From: Lantana camara | Lineage: Eukaryota > Streptophyta > Magnoliopsida > Lamiales > Verbenaceae | Assembly: GCA_037501455.1 (NCBI GenBank) | Contig: CM074859.1 | Coordinates: forward strand, 92,214,894-92,278,893 | Direction: 5' to 3' | Length of the DNA: 64,000 nt | Part shown: positions 46,395 to 58,770 of the stretch, in pieces | Layout: each line of letters starts with the position of its first letter | Numbering within the stretch: the stretch's first letter is position 1 | The notes under the pieces: model-generated | Told to the model about the DNA's origin: nothing | Seen by the model: the letters and a program-made list of their open reading frames with translations, nothing else | The model's database searches: none | Made by a program: the position numbers and the translations under genes

Positions 46395-47103
46395 AAGTCA
46401 GAAAGAATGGAGCAGAATCTCTGTTTCGAGGGAAAAGCTTTAAGAAAACAGGGCAGCAATATGGTGGTTCTAAGGCAACAACTCCAAGCTCAAAATGACC
46501 ACGAAAACAAGGCAATAACATCACATATTTATGTCCAACACATTGAGCAAGAAAAAGGAAGCAAAGGTTGATCAATCAATCATCTTGTCTAACAAGTAAT
46601 TCAAACTCCAATAATGAATACTCATTCAATGCCCAACAATAAGGATACCAAATTGATCAATAATCATGCCTCAAACCAACTCAAAACCCCAAGAGATAAA
46701 ATAGATCAAGAATGTAGCGCCCGAAGCGGTGAGCCACCACATCCCCCACACCTAGGCCCGAACCCACATATGAACTAAAAATCCATACGTGAGCCCAAGA
46801 CTAAGTGAACGGGAACCTACACGTACACGCTAAGCCAGTCGGAGCTAAGACAGAACCAGAGCGCATAAAATAAAAGCAAAGCAGAAGCATATGATCAAAT
46901 CCAAGAAGATAAAATAACAAAACGGGTTCAACTATCCCTAGAAGCCTGTCTCGAAATATATAAAATAAGAATTCATACACAATTCCATTAACAAATTCGA
47001 ATCATATACAAAAGTAACTGAATGCAAGTGAAAATGCAACTAGAGCTAGGGACTAGAACTCGACCGACTCACGACTCCGCCTAGCATGAACCAGAACCTG
47101 CAA

Positions 47104-49470
47104 CTGAAAAGTTAAAAGGAGAGGGTCAGTCCACCGACTGAGTGAGGGGGATAATGCACACCCACACACTATATAAGTATAAAGCAGAGCACATATCAAG
47201 CAAAAGATTATGATCCGGGAAAGGGTTTTGCATGCCAAATCATGTTCGAAAAAAAACTTAGACAATACATAATTAAAACAAACGTATTAGAGTTCAAAGT
47301 AAGATCCTATCCCGTTTTATAATCAACGAATCGTATAAAAGCTCGGTGAGTACGAGCACCTAGTCCCATCCTGGGCTTCCATGACTAATCACACAAGAAA
47401 ATACAAACAAACGAATGACATACTTACAAATTAGCCTCCTTCTCCGGTGATGGAAGGGTTGCGCGACCCTAACCATCCATTACAGTCGAGGGGAGTGCAA
47501 GCTACTCCAAACCCTCAGGATCTCCATCACTCACCAAACCTCCTGGTGAGATCAGGGTAATCCGAACTAGCTGTGGAGATGTGTACAGGGGTCATAATTG
47601 GCGACCCCATGACCGTCCCGAGTCTCCCTTACCCACAAATCCGGGCCCCATCATTACCAATACGAATCAATACATTACAACATAACTCAACGTACTTAAC
47701 TCGCAACAGAACTTAAAATATAACTTATGTACCTTATCGGAGCATACCTTACCTTGCAACTTAGTATATGTTATAGACATACCTCTCCGTGTCATCCTAA
47801 TCCATAGCTAGAATGAAGATACACGGTTTGGAGCATAGCCTCGTTGCAAAACATTTTAAGCTTATATACGCTCGTACTTATATTTCAAAGCGTTAATCAT
47901 AAGATAAATCATAAACGTATCATAAGGCACGTACCTAATACGTAGATATATATTATATTTGCATGCGGGTGAGAAATCATCACATTGAGGCCATAGGTCA
48001 CTTATCTATACAAAAAGGTACTAAACCTCACCTTTTACCAAAAGTGCTCCCGAAAGAGCGTTGCCGACCACGAAGAAGTTAAATGGTGGATCCAACACCT
48101 CTCAAACCCAAATATGAGATAAATAAACATAAACTTATGACTTAGACTCGATCATGAACCAATTAGACGCACGGCGATGCATAAGAATGCAAATGGATGC
48201 AATACACATCCTATATATTCATACTTAGACACATCGGGGAAATTAACCAAATATCCCATAAATAATTCAAGAATTAAACTCATATTATATTAAATAAGCT
48301 CATAACATATCATATAATAGCATATCATATTCATTCGTAAGTTTGAAATCCAAAGAAAGCGCAAGAGATAGAAAGCGTTAAACGTTTAAGATAAAGGTTA
48401 AGAATTCAAGTCACAATTACACCTAACAAATGAATTCATAAACTTAAAATAATCAATGAAACACAACATATTTCAACACATTAACATTTTAGGATCATAA
48501 CCGGGTTGGGAATTAATGAGAAAAAATGGAATAAAAGCACAAAATAGGGCTACGAGTGAAAATAGGCAAAAGCTGACAGTTTTACCGAAACGAACAAGCT
48601 GTAGGAAATTGGGCGTAACTTGAGTTTGAGAAATGGGAATCAAGTTTTTTTCTTGGAAATGAAACTAGACACACAGGGCTTTCTAAAGATATATAGCCAA
48701 ATTTTAATTCAAATGGAGCCGAAAATGGCGGAGGTTTGAAGTTGAACGAATGCAGAATTTCGGCGAAGTGACGACACCAAAACCAAACAATTATATCTCA
48801 CAATCTAGAATGAATTTTAAGGTGATTTCAATTGGAGAGTGTTCTAGACTCAAAGAGGTTATCGTGTCCAAAAATCAGGTCAAACGGACTTCGTATGAAG
48901 GGGTACCCGGCCGGGGAAAAACAAGGCAGAAATTTACCCAGCCGGGGAAAACAGTGCAGAAACTTTCTGCACTAAATCTACCCGCCCAGGGACTTTTCTT
49001 CACAAAATCTACCCGCCCGGGTAGAGGTCGACAGCAAGAAAAAGAGCAGGAACAGGGCTGATCGAGGTGGGGGAGGAAGGGGTAACCAAAGTAGCACATA
49101 TAGGCACGGAATTGAGCATAAAACATGAGCAAATACTGCACATAAAAGGACACAACAACAAGCCAAGACATGGGATGAAATTGATCAACATGTATGCATC
49201 TTAAATTTCAAGAAATGTAAGGTTCTTTCATGGAAACTCATATAATACCCATCTACCATGAAATTCAACCACTCAATAATGAAGTTCAAATGATCATATA
49301 TCATACATCAACTCAAGCTATAACTCAAAGATGGCAAGAGATCTCTTATATATACACAAACCTTATTTTATTCACTTCATATATCATAACTCAATCATAC
49401 ATGGCTCAAAATCTGAATTTATTGGATGAAAATGACCACATAATCATGGAGATAACAATCATACACTTAC
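47104..49470 (-). other. Predicted 5'-UTR intron inside gypsy D LTR
   Basis: Strong plant donor GGTAAGTG on the minus strand at 49471-49464 and T-rich TTTTCAG acceptor at 47104-47110. Prediction only, supported by positional agreement with gypsy B. Confidence 0.4.
48900..49027 (-). repeat. CCCGGCCGGGG palindrome units in gypsy D 3' LTR
   Basis: Four units (near 48903, 48937, 48981 and 49010) of the type TACCCGGCCGGGGAAA, with GTGCAGAAACTTTCTGCAC (48953-48971) between units two and three. The first 95 bp recur at 62100-62194 in the other LTR. Confidence 0.85.
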
Positions 49471-50200
49471 CCCTTGAATTTGGTTGAGTTTGATGAAGAT
49501 TTGAGCTCCAAACTCTTCCTTGGTAAATAGTGACAGGAATGGAAGGGTTTGCTGCCAAAGATCAGATTTTTCCTTTCCTTCACTTGTGTGGATCGAGACT
49601 AAGGGAGAAATGTATGATAAAGCATTGAGTTGGTGAGTAGTGGGACCAAGAATTAATTGAAAAGGCTGAAAACTGAGGGACTAAAGTGCAAATTAGTGAA
49701 AAGTGGTCAAATTGGCGCGAGTTAGTTTTTCGGTTGAATTTTGGAGTATCGAACGACCTTAGAAAAATGTAAGGCTAGGTCTTTAGTTCCATATCTTTGT
49801 TAGAGTCCGGCACCAATTTCAGAATTCGAATCCGAATTCCCGAGCTCAAGATATGGCCTCCGGAATCCGAGGCGCGCTAAAACTCGTTAGGCCCTCAAAT
49901 CCCCAAAGATAAAGAAATGGTCTCCGACCAATTCAAACAAGTATAAACGAATAATATAAACATGTAAATGAGTTCATAAATCACATAATTCAAGTATATC
50001 ACATATTCACGAAGTTCGGGAATTAAAATCAAGTAGTAGAAATTAAATACGGAAATTAAACTGTAAAACTCAAACGTTAAAGGCACATAAATCACTTAAA
50101 CAATTAAATCAACGTATAAATTAAATCGAAAAGGAAATAAAACGTCCGTAAACCCTCAAGTGACGTCATACCTGGCTTGCCGAAGAAACGGGGTGTCACA

Positions 50201-50214
50201 ATCCTCTCCCCTTA
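50201..50214 (-). other. Gypsy D polypurine tract
   Basis: Minus strand AAGGGGAGAGGAT directly before the 3' LTR. Confidence 0.82.
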
Positions 50215-50336
50215 AGAGAACCTGATCTCCAGGTTCGCCTGCTCGAGTTTCAAGCTCGAACAACTTCCTGTATTCACCCAAGTTCGAGGTTCATGACGTC
50301 TCGACAAGGGTTAGCCCGGTAAGGTCTTCTTGCATA

Positions 50337-50341
50337 AGGGG
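50337..50341. repeat. Gypsy E target-site duplication, left (AGGGG)
   Basis: Matches AGGGG at 57165-57169. The two flanks together form the gypsy D interior. Confidence 0.9.
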
Positions 50342-51815
50342 TGTAGCGCCTCCCCAGCACTACAACCCCGCACCGTAATACTCCATGAGTGGAGGTTAGA
50401 CCCAACACTCAGGAAATACTACGGCGAACGGTCAGGATAATATATGAATGGAGTATATGTCACCGTGCAGCGAAAGATAAAAAGATTCAACTTTACCAAT
50501 GAACGGGGAGGATAACGTACAATGAGCAAGGATTATCATTGTTGATCAAAGTAGTTCGCTAAAGAGTACAACAGGTTAACATGCAAGGACAAAGTATGAG
50601 ATAGTTTGTTTCTGCATAGAGTAGGCTCAAGACAGTGTACTCTTAGGATCGGATCCAAACTACTATTGTAATGCTTAAAGATACCTCTAGTTGTCGTTCA
50701 TTGATTCTTGAAATCATGCATTTTAAAATAGGCGAGAGGGTTAGTCAAAGTGATTAAGTGAAGGGGGTATGAGGGTTTATAGATATATGTGTGTATATAT
50801 ATATATATATATTTATTTATTTATTTATTTATATGATCAAGATGATCTTGATCTACAATATGAACAATAGGATATAGCAAATATGGAACGGTTCATGATA
50901 TGTGTAAAACAGGGATAGGGGTAGTTTGGAATATTTGTAGAAATATGAATCGTTTGTAATATTAACTATAATGCCCGCAAGCTAGGCCTCTCCATCCTAA
51001 GAGTTTAAGGGAGATGTGGATGCTTTATAACCTAAACAAATGCTTGGTAGCTATGTAGGTAATGTGGTTGTCTCACATTTTAAACAAATGCTTGGAAGCT
51101 ATATAAGAAATGTGGGTGAATTACATTCATTTATTGAAACTTTCTAGAAGGCCTATGTTGTCATGGATGATGTCATGTTGAATAAAAGTAAATATAAAAT
51201 GATATAAAATTTATTCAAGAGCCGAGAGGTGAAAACTTGAAGTAGTAAATTAATGAAAGAACGAGTGAAAATTAAACTTTGTCATGATTATAAATGAGGA
51301 ATATTTAGAGTTTTCGTTTATAAATTATGAACGTTAAAGATGATGAAAATCATGATAAAATTATATAAACGAAGCTATGATAAAGTTTAAAGGTTGTAAA
51401 AATTATCATAGTTTAGGGAAAAATTCAAGAAACATTTTAAGTAAAATTTCGAATATTGAATGAAAGCTAATTGTTTAAAATAAAATGACAATTTTTAAAA
51501 AGGAAAATATTTAGAAAATATGCTATGATTGAAATCAAGTTTTTTGGTAAATGCATGAAAATTCACAAAATAATTCAAGGATCGTTTTGACTATAATATT
51601 GAATAGGAAAAACGTTGAAATTCGGAAATCTCAAAATATGGGGTTAAAGTAGGGTTTTTGGCCGGTTTTGGTTACTACAGGAGTTATAACGAGAATTAGG
51701 GCTCGGGAATGATACCATAATTCATAAAATTTTACAAGGATTCATTTGACCCAAACATTTGATAGGTAAAAGTGGCTTGGAAAATTTCTACGTTTAGGAA
51801 TGAATAGTGATTATG
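50342..51815 (-). repeat. Gypsy E left LTR, two internal/terminal deletions
   Basis: Starts TGTAGCGCCTCCCC. It lacks about 745 bp present at 55557-56303 of the right LTR (junction TCCATCC/TAAGAG near 50998), and its last ~45 bp plus the first ~190 bp of interior are lost at 51815-51818. A TA microsatellite lies at about 50793-50812. Confidence 0.85.
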
Positions 51816-51818
51816 GAT

Positions 51819-52410
51819 CAGTAACTGACGTGTTTAGAATGCATACCTTTAACAACTTTGGGGATGACAATTTTAAATTGCAACCACCTTTATAGAGATA
51901 ATATAATGCGTGGTAGTTGAGAATGATGTGCAGATGATCACAAAATTACAATTTCCAATTAATAGCAATTAACAGACACAACATCTTTAGCGGAGATAAA
52001 GTATATATAAAGGCACAGGAAATTAATAAGTTAGTTTTCAATCCTATTGGTATGTTGAAGCAATTCTAATAACTTAAGATTGAAACGAATTTCAAGGTAT
52101 AAGTGAACTGTTTCCATGAGTTAGGAATACTAGTATGATGAAGGAGATGTAAATCTTGTAACTGAATCTACCAAGAATTTGATAATTGAAGGATTTGATA
52201 GAACTCGGGATTTTGGTGTGGAATAAGACTGTATGCTTGACTTGATCGAGGAAGGGTTTAGTACTACAATTGTAACAAATCACATGCAGGTCGGCCGCCC
52301 CAACAGTGATTGATCACAATTTAAGCATTAAAGACACGGGAGTACATATGAGACTCTATGAACGATGAACCAATGATTTTCGCAACCTGGGGCTCTGATA
52401 CCACTTTAAT
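51819..52410 (-). other. Gypsy E first interior (truncated), with PBS
   Basis: Matches 54328-54917 closely. Ends with the tRNA-Met PBS: TGGTATCAGAGC on the minus strand, complementary to 52392-52403. No gene. Confidence 0.82.
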
Positions 52411-54132
52411 TGTAGCGCCTCCCCAACACTACAACCCCGCACCGTTATACTCCCTGAGTGGAGGTTAGACCCAACACTCAAGAAATACTACGGCGAACGG
52501 TCAGGATAATATATGAATGGAGTATATGTCACCGTGCAGCGAAAGATAAAGAGATTCAACTTTACATCGGGCTGATCAAGGCACCGATACTTCAATAAAA
52601 CCAAGAATATTAACTCCACCACTCCTTGATGTCAATAGGGAATCAAACCCTAGAGACCACGAACACGATTCGGGAGGCAGCTATCTCTCCCTCATCCCTT
52701 GGAGTGGAGTAACTAACCTCCAGTTAAACCACTACCAAGAGGTGGTGGCAGTCCGCAGCACCAATAATACCCTCGGCCCGATACCTTCCGGGTAATTGCT
52801 CTCTACGTATACAGCCGGGGCCCATAACATGAATCAAGAACAATATTTTGCTTGCGTAACCCGGAATCAACATTTTGATAAAGTGGACTTAAGGTATATA
52901 TAATGTCCTAGTAAAACGTTGATTCCGGCATGAAAGTATTTTCCCCTTGAAAGGGATACTGTAATATGAACATGAAAGTATTTTCCCTTAAGAGGGACAT
53001 TGTAGTACAATAATATGTATTTAGGGTAGTAAATCAAAATGATAGGTAGGCTTGGAAATAGTTTTTACATAGGTACATATGTATAACATGATTCCAGTCG
53101 AAAACATTTTAACCCTCACCTATACCGGTAGTCAGACATTGTAATGTGGATTCCAGTGCGCCTTAATGAGGGAGAGAGGGGGCTGCCATGAGTGACCAAG
53201 GGAGAGTAAGTGATTTGTGTGAATTTTGTGAATGAGCTTTAGGGTATTTATAGGTATGAATTAGGGGCTTATGTGCAATTCCTAAGAGTTTAAGGGAGAT
53301 GTGGATGCTTCATAACCTAAACAAATGTTTGGTAGCTATGTAGGTAATGTGGTTATCTCACATTTTAAACAAATTCTTTGAAGCTATATAAGAAATGTGG
53401 GTGAATTACATTCATTTATTGAAAATTTCTAGAAGGCCTATGTTGTCATGTTGAATAAAAATAAATATAAAATGATATAAAATTTATTCAAGAGCCGAGA
53501 GGTGAAAACTTGAAGTAGTAAATTAATGAAAGAACGAGTGAAAAATAAGCTTCGTTATGATTATAAATGGGGAATATTTAGAGTTTTCGTTTATAAATTA
53601 TGAACGTTAAAGATGATGAAAATAATGATAAAATTATATAAACAAAGCTATGATAAAGTTTAAAGGTTGTAAAAATTATCATAGTTTAGGGAAAAATTCA
53701 AGAAACGTTTTAAGTAAAATTTCGAATATTGAATGAAAGCTAATTGTTTAAAATAAAATGACAATTTTTAAAAAGGAAAATATTTATAAAATATGCTATG
53801 ATTGAAATCAAGTTTTGGTAAATGCATGAAAATTCACAAAATAATTGAAGGATTGTTTTGACTATAATATTGAATAGGAAAAACGTTGAAATTCGGAAAT
53901 CTCAAAATATGGGGTTAAAGTAGTGTTTTTGGCCGGTTTTGGTTATTACGGGAGTTATAATGAGAATTAGGATTCGAGAATGATACCATAATTCATATAA
54001 TTTTACAAGGATTCATTTGAACCCAACATTTGATAGGTAAAAGTGGCTTGGAAAATTTCTAAGTTTAGGAATGAATAGTGATTATGGATTTTAGAAGGAA
54101 TTCATCTTGGCCCCGAAATCCGGGATGTTACA
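52411..54132 (-). repeat. Gypsy E middle LTR, ~520-bp internal deletion
   Basis: TGTAGCGCCTCCCC to GGGATGTTACA, 1722 bp. It lacks the block matching 55071-55588 of the right LTR. It is directly followed by the tract ATCCACTCCCCTTAAAGAG (polypurine tract on the minus strand). Confidence 0.87.
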
Positions 54133-54917
54133 ATCCACTCCCCTTAAAGAGAATCTATCCTCAGATTCTTCTCATGTTTCACAATAACTTTACGTAATGT
54201 TTGTGTCCTTTATTCATGATAAAACAGGTTTCCAAAGGAGGACTTACTTTAAACATATAAGGTAATTGTTCAAGTAAGGAATTTAAATGCGCACATAAGT
54301 GATGCAATGAATGCATGGCGCCAGGATCAGTAACTGGCGTGTTTAGAATGCATACCTTTAACAACTTTGGGGATGACAATTTTAAAATGCAACCACCCTA
54401 ATAGAGATAATATAATGCGTGGTAGTTGAGAATGATGTGCAGATGATCAAAAAATTACAATTTCCAATTAATAGCAATTAACAGACACAACATCTTTAGC
54501 GGAGATAAAGTATATATAAAGGCACGGGAAATTAATAAGTTAGTTTTCAATCCTATTGGTATCTTGAAGCAATTCTAATAACTTAGGATTTAAACGAACT
54601 AGAAGGTATAAGTGAAGTGTTTCCATGAGTTAGGAATACTAGTATGATGAAGGAGATGTAGATCTTGTAACCGAATCTGCCAAGAATTTGATAATTGAAG
54701 GATTTGATAGAACTCGGGATTTTGGTGTGGATTAAGATTGTATGCTTAACTTGATCGAGGAAGGGTTTAGTACTACAATTGTAACAAATCACATGCTGGT
54801 CGGCCGCCCCGACAGTGATTGATCACAATTTAAGCACTAAAGACACGAGAGTACATATGACTATATGAATGATGAACCCCAGATTTTCGCAACCTGGGGC
54901 TCTGATACCACTTTAAT
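54133..54917 (-). other. Gypsy E second interior (785 bp) with PPT and PBS
   Basis: Polypurine tract at its left edge, PBS complementary to GCTCTGATACCA at its right edge (54899-54910). The longest frame, 66 codons at 54179-54379, shows no retroelement motif. Confidence 0.83.
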
Positions 54918-57164
54918 TGTAGCTCCTCCCCAGCACTACAACCCCGCACCGCAATAGTCCCTGAGTGGAGGTTAGACCCAACACTCAGGAAATACTACGG
55001 CGAACAGTCAGGATAATATATGAATGGAGTATATGTCACCGTGCAGCGGAAGATAAAGAGATTCAACTTTACCAATGAACAGGGAGGATAACGTATAATG
55101 AGCAAGGATTATCATTATTGATCAAAGTAGTTCGCTAAAGAGTATAACCGGTTAACATGCAAGGACAAAGTATCAGATAGTTTGTTTTTGCAGAGAGTAG
55201 GCTCAAGACAGTGTACTCTTAGGATTGGATCCAAACTACTGTTGTAATGCTTCAAGTTACCTCTAGTTTTCGTTCATTGATTCTTGAAATCATGCATTTT
55301 AAAATAGGCGAGAGGGTTAGTCAAAATGACTAAGTGAAGGGGGTATGAGGGTTTATAAATATATGTGTGTATATATATATATATATATTTATATGATCAA
55401 GAAGATCTTGATCTACAATATTAACAATAGGATATAGAAAATATGGAACGGTTCATGATATGTGTAAAATAGGGACAGGGGTAGTTTGGAATATTTGTAG
55501 AAATACGAACCATTTGTAATATTAACTTTAATGCCCGCAAGCTAGGCCTCTCCATCCGTAACTCCTTAAATAATTGATAAAACAGTATCGGGCTGATCAA
55601 GGCACCGATACTTCAATAAAACCAAGAATATTAACTCCACTACTCCTTGATGTCAATAGGGAATCAAACCTTAGAGACCACGAACACGATTCGAGAGGCA
55701 GCTATCTCTCCCTTATCCCTTAGAGTGGAGCAACTAACCTCCAGTTAAACCACTACCAAGAGGTGGTGGTAGTCCGCAGCACCAATAATACCCTCGGCCC
55801 GATACCTTCCGGGTAATTGCTCACTACAGATACAGCCGAGGCCCATAACATGAATTAAGAACAATATTTTACTTGCGTAACCCGAAATCAACATTTTGAT
55901 AAAGTGGACTTAAGGTATATATAATGTCCTAGTAAAATGTTGATTCTGGCATGAAAGTATTTTCCCCTTGAAAGGGATACTGTAACATGAACATGAAAGT
56001 ATTTTCCCTCAAGGGGGAAATTGTAGTACAATAATATGTATATAGGGTAGTAAATCAAAATGATAGGTAGGCTTGGAAATAGTTTTTATATAGATATATA
56101 TGTGTGGCATGATTCCAGTTGAAAACATTTTAACCCTCACCTGTACCGGTAGTCAGACATTGTAATGTGGATTCCAATGCGCCTTAATGAGGGAGAGAGG
56201 GGGCTGCCGTGAGTGACCAAGGGAGAGTGAGTGATTTGTGTGAATTTTGTGAATGAGTTCTAGGGTATTTATAGGTATGAATTAGGGGCTTATGTGCAAT
56301 TCCTAAGAGTTTAAGGGAGATGTGGATGCGTCATGACCTAAACAAATGCTTGGTAGCTATGTAGGTAATGTGGTTGTCTCACATTTTAAACAAATGCTTG
56401 AAAGCTATATAAGAAATGTGGGTGAATTACATTCATTTATTGAAACTTTCTAGAAGGCCTATGTTGTCATGGATGATGTCATGTTGAATAAAAATAAATA
56501 TAAAATGATATAAAATTTATTCAAGAGCCGAGAGGTGAAAACTTGAAGCAGTAAATTGATGAAAGAACGAGTGAAAAATAAGCTTCGTTATGATTATAAA
56601 TGGGGAATATTTAGAGTTTTCGTTTATAAATTATGAACGTTAAAGATGATGAAAATCATGATAAAATTATATAAACGAAGCTATGATAAAGTTTAAAGGT
56701 TGTAAAAATTATCATAGTTTAGGGAAAATTTCAAGAAACATTTTAAGTAAAATTTCGAATATTGAATGAAAGCTAATTGTTTAAAATAAAATGACAATTT
56801 TTAAAAAGGAAAATATTTATAAAATATGCTATGATTGGCATCAAGTTTTGGTAAATGAATGAAAATTCACAAAATAATTCAAGGATCGTTTTGACTATAA
56901 TATTGAATAGGAAAAACATTGAAATTCGGAAATCTCAAAATATGGGGTTAAAGTAGGGTTTTTGGCCGGTTTTGGTTACTACGGGAGTTATAATGAGAAT
57001 TAGGGTTCGGGAATGATACCATAATTCATAAAATTTTACAAGGATTCATTTGAACCCAACATTTGATAGGTAAAAGTGGCTTGGAAAATTCTACGTTTAG
57101 GCATGAATAGTGATTATGGATTTTAGAAGGAATTCTTCTTGGCCCCGAAATCGGGGATGTTGCA
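54918..57164 (-). repeat. Gypsy E right LTR, longest copy (2247 bp)
   Basis: TGTAGCTCCTCCCC to GGGGATGTTGCA, followed by the TSD AGGGG. This copy contains the blocks missing from the other two and so is nearest the ancestral length. It carries a TA microsatellite at about 55369-55387. Confidence 0.88.
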
Positions 57165-57169
57165 AGGGG
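57165..57169. repeat. Gypsy E target-site duplication, right (AGGGG)
   Basis: Matches 50337-50341. Confidence 0.9.
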
Positions 57170-58770
57170 TTTGTTCACTTCTTGAAATCTTGATGGAGTA
57201 ATTCCTCATCGCTTGATCAGTGCTAGGAGCAACTAAAATATTTCGCACGAAGGAGGGTCCAAGTTTGATTCAACACCCATCGTTTGATTTATTCCAACTA
57301 CTCAAAAGCTCGGTGTTACACGAATGGCGTGGTTACCGAACCTCCACCATTCGCACCTTCTAATTCAAGAAGTCCCTTTACTAGAGAACTAAATCACCCC
57401 TTCTTGCTCGCTTCGGAAGACTGTTGTAACCACGACCCTCGACTTACCGAGAAAACCACACACTCAAGCAACACGCCCAACAAACACACACGCACAAGTA
57501 AAGCACACAACAAAATATAACAATTAAAGATGCATGATGCACGTGCCATGAATGATTTATGTACCGTTCACCATTTCTCGAAATCCTTCATATAAGGAGA
57601 TGGAGTGAGAAGTCAAGGTTGATGTCTTAGAATTCGTGACCAGAATTCCTCGACCTCAGTTTTATTGAATGGGTCTCAGCTTGTCAATTCCATTCCATTT
57701 CCTAATTTTGTCCTTAATTTGACGATACCTTTTTCCCCAAGTAGTTTATTTCATCTTCTTCAATTCCCTCGATTGGCATGAGAGATTATTTAAATTCTTT
57801 TCCTCCGAAATCTTTCATAACCCATTTAATCTTGAATCACCCTAATTCAGTCGACAATCATCGTATCATGATCTTCGGTTATCTCGAGTTCTCTCAACCC
57901 ACTCCTTCTATTACATCCCTATCCTTGTCTTATTCAAATCCCAGCTTCTCGGCATCTCTCTCTCTCATATTTTAGCGTCCAGTGAAAAAGTATTCTTTCG
58001 AGTCAACAAGTGGTACGCCCTAGTATTCACTTCTTCAAAACACGACAATTCAGCTTGGATCTGGAAAGTGAACTCCAATCCATCCCGAAGATGGAACTTC
58101 TCGCAACTTAGCTTTCCATAAACTTAGAATTCATATATTGATCGATTCTCTTTAATCTCTCCTAATAAAACTTCTTCCTTACTCAATATCCGAGTGATCT
58201 CAACTCTCTCCTCCGATGTAAGCTCCAATTCCTTTGAGTCTTTGATTCCATTCGTAGTTTTTCCCAAGCCAACCCTTTCGCTTTACCTTCTTCGGAAAGT
58301 TAACCTTCCTTGAAGGTACCTCCCTATTCTCAGTCTCTGATTTCAAAAGTAAATCTTCTCAAATCGACTTTCTTCTCACACCATTGTTGGTGTCGCCCCA
58401 CGACCAATCATCCTTGTATTCCCAAGAAGATCTTCAGTTCAACCTTCATTACGTCTAATAACATTGATGATACTTGACATTGTGGAGGGCACCTTTCTAG
58501 AAATAAACACTAAGCATGCATGTCGGGTTAAGTATGCCAATGCTATGCATCACATAATTTTCATTTAAACACATAGGAATGTTACAAGAAACAATCATGG
58601 TACCCGAATAAATAAGTACAGAATTTAAATATGTCGTGGATGCACGTGCTATGAATACGGATACATCTATTTTTGGATCCATGTTGGTTTCCAACTTGAA
58701 GCTTTTGATTACGCTTCCATTGTCTGTTAGCTCTCGATTGTTCACAGTCGCAAACCCTATGCTTCATTGA
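57170..58770 (-). other. Gypsy D interior 3' of gag, no recognisable pol
   Basis: About 1.6 kb. Short frames only (57284-57520 plus strand, 58745-58497 minus strand) without protease, RT or integrase motifs. It may be degraded pol or unrelated filler of a gag-only element. Confidence 0.6.

Larger units (their letters stand above)
34613..46712 (-). mobile_element. Gypsy C LTR fragment, split by Copia-F
   Basis: Minus-strand Tekay-like LTR made of 34613-34686 plus 44753-46712. The outer end starts TGTAGCACCCGAGC (compare gypsy D, TGTAGCGCCCGAAGC). The second part aligns with the inverted gypsy A LTR from its end back to about 11190, including the hairpin near 45540 and the GATCAAGAA word. The LTR then stops dead at 46712, where gypsy D is inserted. 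The expected remaining ~0.9 kb of LTR and any interior are absent, apparently lost in the deletion at 62194. GTAAC at 34608-34612 is a candidate TSD that cannot be tested. Confidence 0.82.
46713..50200 (-). repeat. Gypsy D 3' LTR, complete (about 3.49 kb)
   Basis: Plus strand TGTAGCGCCCGAAGCGG to GGGGTGTCACA. On the minus strand it begins TGTGACACCCCG. It shares GAGCTCGGGAATTCGGATTC with gypsy A near its start. A donor-like AAGGG/GTAAGTG (49470) and acceptor-like TTTTCAG/TTGC (47104) could define a 2.4-kb intron containing the palindrome block. Confidence 0.88.
50342..57164 (-). mobile_element. Gypsy E, three-LTR tandem with tiny interior
   Basis: LTR (50342 to ~51815), interior (to 52410), LTR (52411-54132), interior (54133-54917), LTR (54918-57164), with one outer TSD, AGGGG. 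A PBS precedes the second and third LTRs, and a polypurine tract follows the second, so neighbouring units share the middle LTR. The complete interior is only 785 bp and cannot encode gag-pol; the family is non-autonomous. On the minus strand the LTR begins TGTAACATCCCGGATTTC. Confidence 0.88.

Noticed and set aside
46713..50200. Possibility that 49475-50200 is the continuation of gypsy C rather than gypsy D
   Set aside because: It resembles gypsy A, which also resembles C, but the word expected after the C breakpoint (TTCATCAAAA) does not follow any LTR end, and the segment runs straight into the D polypurine tract. The similarity reflects the shared design of these LTRs.
50342..57164. Three independent solo LTRs of gypsy E
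   Set aside because: Only the outermost ends have a TSD, and PBS and PPT sequences connect the copies, so it is one tandem structure.
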